DNA of 6,388 nt from CAZMCT01 sp964564785. Its GTDB lineage: Bacteria > Planctomycetota > Phycisphaerae > UBA1845 > Fen-1342. Made by a program: the position numbers and the translations under genes. The DNA lies in NCBI GenBank assembly GCA_964564785.1, contig CAZMCT010000165.1, positions 1 through 6,388 of the forward strand, in the 5' to 3' direction. The notes under the pieces were generated by a model. The model had not been told where the DNA came from. It did no database searches and saw only the letters and a list, made by a program, of their open reading frames with translations. How positions within the stretch are numbered: the stretch's first letter is position 1; each line of letters opens with the position of its first letter. Shown here one piece after another: positions 4,417 through 6,388 of this stretch.

Positions 4417-6388
4417 ATGGACTCACATTCGCTCGAGAAACTGGACTTCCAGCGGATTCGCGAGCTGCTGGCGGGTTACGCGCTGACCGGGCTGGGTCGC
4501 GGCCTGGCGGCGACGATCCACCCGATTGCGCGGGTGGCGCTGGTGAAACGCTGGCTGGCTCAGGTCCGCGAACTCCAGCGACTGGCACTGGACCGGGGCT
4601 TACCGCCGTTCGGCGGCGTGACGGACATTCGTGAGATCGTCGAGCGCTGCGGGCCGCCGCTGCGGGTGAACGTCGAGGAGATGGCCCGCGTGGGTGCGAC
4701 GCTCGAGGGCACGCACGCGCTGGCCGCGTACCTGCGCGATCTGCCGGGCGATCTGCCCGAGCTGGCGCACCTGGCCGGACGGGTGGGAGACTTTCGCACG
4801 ATCGCCGAGCGAATCCGGCGGGTGATCGACGACCGCGGGCAGGTGCGCGACGACGCCAGCCCGAAGCTGAGCGGCATCCGGCGACAGATCGCCGAGGCCA
4901 GCCAGCAGATCGCGGCCACCGTCGACCGGCTGATCCGGGACACGGGCGTGCGGCGGCTGCTGCAATACCCGAATCATACGTTTCACGGCGACCGGCTGGT
5001 GCTGCCGCTGCGCAGCGAGTGCCGCGGCCGGCTGCCGGGGATCGTGCACCGCACCTCGGACAGCGGGGCGACGCTGTATGTTGAGCCGGCCGCGGTCGTC
5101 GAATTGAACAATCACATCAGCAACCTGCGGGCGGAAGAACAGGAGGAGATCGGGCGGCTGCTGTGGGACCTGGCGCACGAGGTGCACGTAAACGCAGCCG
5201 AGATTCGGCGGACGCTGGACACGCTGGCCGTGCTCGACCTGATCGCGGCGAAAGTCCGGTTCGCGAAGGACTTCCAGTTGCATTGCCCCGAGGTGGGCCA
5301 GAACGGAACGCTCCGTGTGCGGCAGGCGCGGCATCCGTTGTTGATCGACCTGATGCGGCAGCGTGCGGCCGCGGGCGAGCCCGTGGGCGAGGTGGTGCCG
5401 ATCGATTATCGGATCGGCGAGGACTTCAAGCTGCTGATCATCACCGGCCCGAACACGGGCGGGAAGACGGTGACGCTGAAGACCATCGGCTTGCTGAGCC
5501 TGATGCTGCAAGCGGGGTTGCCGGTGCCGGTCGCCGAAGGATCCGAGCTGGGGGTGTTCACGAACGTGCTGATCGACGTGGGGGACGAGCAGAGCTTGCA
5601 GCAGTCGCTGAGCACATTCAGCGCGCACATCGTGCGGGTGGTGGACATGCTGCGGCACGCCGGCCCGCAGGCGCTGCTGCTGATCGACGAGTTGGGGGCG
5701 GGGACCGATCCGGACGAGGGCGCGGCGCTCGGGCGGGCCATCCTGGACGAGATGCTGCGGCTCGACTGCCGCGGCGTGGTGACCACCCACCTGGGGGCCC
5801 TCAAGAGCTTCGCGCTCACTCACGCGGGGGCCGAGAACGCGTGCGTCGAGTTCGACCCGCAGACCCTGCGGCCGACGTACCGCCTGCTCCTGGGCGAGCC
5901 CGGCTCGAGCAACGCGATCGAGGTGGCCCAGCGGCTGGGCCTCTCCCGGCGACTGATCAACGCGGCCCGCCGCCACCTGTCGCGCAAGGGCCGGGCGCTG
6001 ACGGCGGCGATCGAAAGCACCCGCGTCGTGAAGCGACAGGCCGAGGATGCCCGCCGCCAGGCCGAACAGGCTCAGATCGAGGCCGGCAAGGCGGCGAGCG
6101 CAGCCGAGGAAGCGCGGACCCACTTCGAGCGGCAAAAAGTCGACTTTCAAACCTGGCTCCAACGCGTCGTCCACCTGCGGCCCGGCGATGCCGTCCGCGT
6201 GCGTGACTTCGACCGCGACGGGCGGATCGTCCGCGTCCGGCTCGACCAGCAGCGGGCCGAGGTTGACGTGGGCGCGTTTTCCGTCGAGGTGCCGCTGGGG
6301 GACGTGCTGCCGCCCGAGACGCCGGCCCCGCCGCGACGCCCTCCGCGCCCGGTGGTGCCGCCGAGCGCCGCCCCCGCGCCGCGCAAGC
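4417..6388 (+). CDS. mutS2: MutS2 family ATPase/endonuclease, 3'-truncated by window edge
   Basis: MutS2 proteins share the MutS core and ATPase but lack the mismatch-recognition domain; they act on branched DNA or collided ribosomes depending on species. The 657 visible residues begin with MDSHSLEKLDFQRIRELL, the usual family N-terminus. The core block HRTSDSGATLYVEP...ELNNHISNLRAEEQEEI is at about 211-245. The ATPase follows: Walker A GPNTGGKT at 344-351, DEQSLQQSLSTFSAH at 390-404, Walker B LLLIDELGAGTDPDEG at 420-435, and TTHLGALK at 456-463. GEPGSSNA (493-500) replaces the more usual PGRSN. A short coiled coil (about 534-577) leads to a small beta-rich segment (PGDAVRV from 589), then a Pro-rich stretch (632-655, 12 of 24 residues Pro). 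The C-terminal Smr nuclease domain, if present, lies beyond the window. ATG at 4417 fits the family start, though its upstream AGGG is too close to be a good ribosome binding site. Confidence 0.93.
   Translation, partial: MDSHSLEKLDFQRIRELLAGYALTGLGRGLAATIHPIARVALVKRWLAQVRELQRLALDRGLPPFGGVTDIREIVERCGPPLRVNVEEMARVGATLEGTHALAAYLRDLPGDLPELAHLAGRVGDFRTIAERIRRVIDDRGQVRDDASPKLSGIRRQIAEASQQIAATVDRLIRDTGVRRLLQYPNHTFHGDRLVLPLRSECRGRLPGIVHRTSDSGATLYVEPAAVVELNNHISNLRAEEQEEIGRLLWDLAHEVHVNAAEIRRTLDTLAVLDLIAAKVRFAKDFQLHCPEVGQNGTLRVRQARHPLLIDLMRQRAAAGEPVGEVVPIDYRIGEDFKLLIITGPNTGGKTVTLKTIGLLSLMLQAGLPVPVAEGSELGVFTNVLIDVGDEQSLQQSLSTFSAHIVRVVDMLRHAGPQALLLIDELGAGTDPDEGAALGRAILDEMLRLDCRGVVTTHLGALKSFALTHAGAENACVEFDPQTLRPTYRLLLGEPGSSNAIEVAQRLGLSRRLINAARRHLSRKGRALTAAIESTRVVKRQAEDARRQAEQAQIEAGKAASAAEEARTHFERQKVDFQTWLQRVVHLRPGDAVRVRDFDRDGRIVRVRLDQQRAEVDVGAFSVEVPLGDVLPPETPAPPRRPPRPVVPPSAAPAPRK

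Noticed and set aside
4600..6174. A 524-codon open frame on the minus strand across mutS2
   Set aside because: It is antisense to MutS2 with all its motifs; the translation is Gln/Arg/His-rich and featureless.

Overview
This is a GC-rich bacterial window (roughly two-thirds G+C, with strong G/C preference at third codon positions). It carries four protein genes and no RNA gene, insertion sequence, CRISPR array or phage gene that I can support. The sequence variants in UppS (RTAGEMR motif), CdsA (PGLGGVLDV instead of PGHGGxxDR) and MutS2 (GEPGSSNA), together with the base composition, fit a Planctomycetota or wider PVC-type bacterium. That assignment rests on remembered family patterns and is tentative.

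Layout. Positions 2-718 (+) hold the 3' part of uppS (undecaprenyl diphosphate synthase), cut by the window start. Positions 766-1713 (+) hold cdsA (phosphatidate cytidylyltransferase), 47 bases downstream and very probably in the same operon. A 103-base gap (1714-1816) separates cdsA from a convergent gene at 3805-1817 (-), which encodes a 662-residue HerA-type hexameric DNA-pumping ATPase. A 611-base non-coding region (3806-4416) follows. Divergent from herA, mutS2 starts at 4417 (+) and runs off the right edge; 657 codons are visible.

How the genes relate. uppS and cdsA are the classic envelope pair: UppS makes the C55 lipid carrier for peptidoglycan and other glycans, and CdsA makes CDP-diacylglycerol for phospholipids. 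herA and mutS2 are both DNA-transaction ATPases, transcribed divergently from a shared spacer. That spacer contains the most interesting non-coding signals: a perfect 18-bp palindrome (4268-4285) lying just upstream of a TACAAT -10-like hexamer (4304-4309), and a 9-bp GC-rich inverted repeat (3967-3999).

No clear new multi-gene system is visible. The points that merit checking are a HerA of the type often paired with nuclease or SIR2 partners but here with no partner alongside, a CdsA lacking two signature residues, a MutS2 with a shortened linker before its small beta-barrel-like region, and the palindrome in the mutS2 upstream region.
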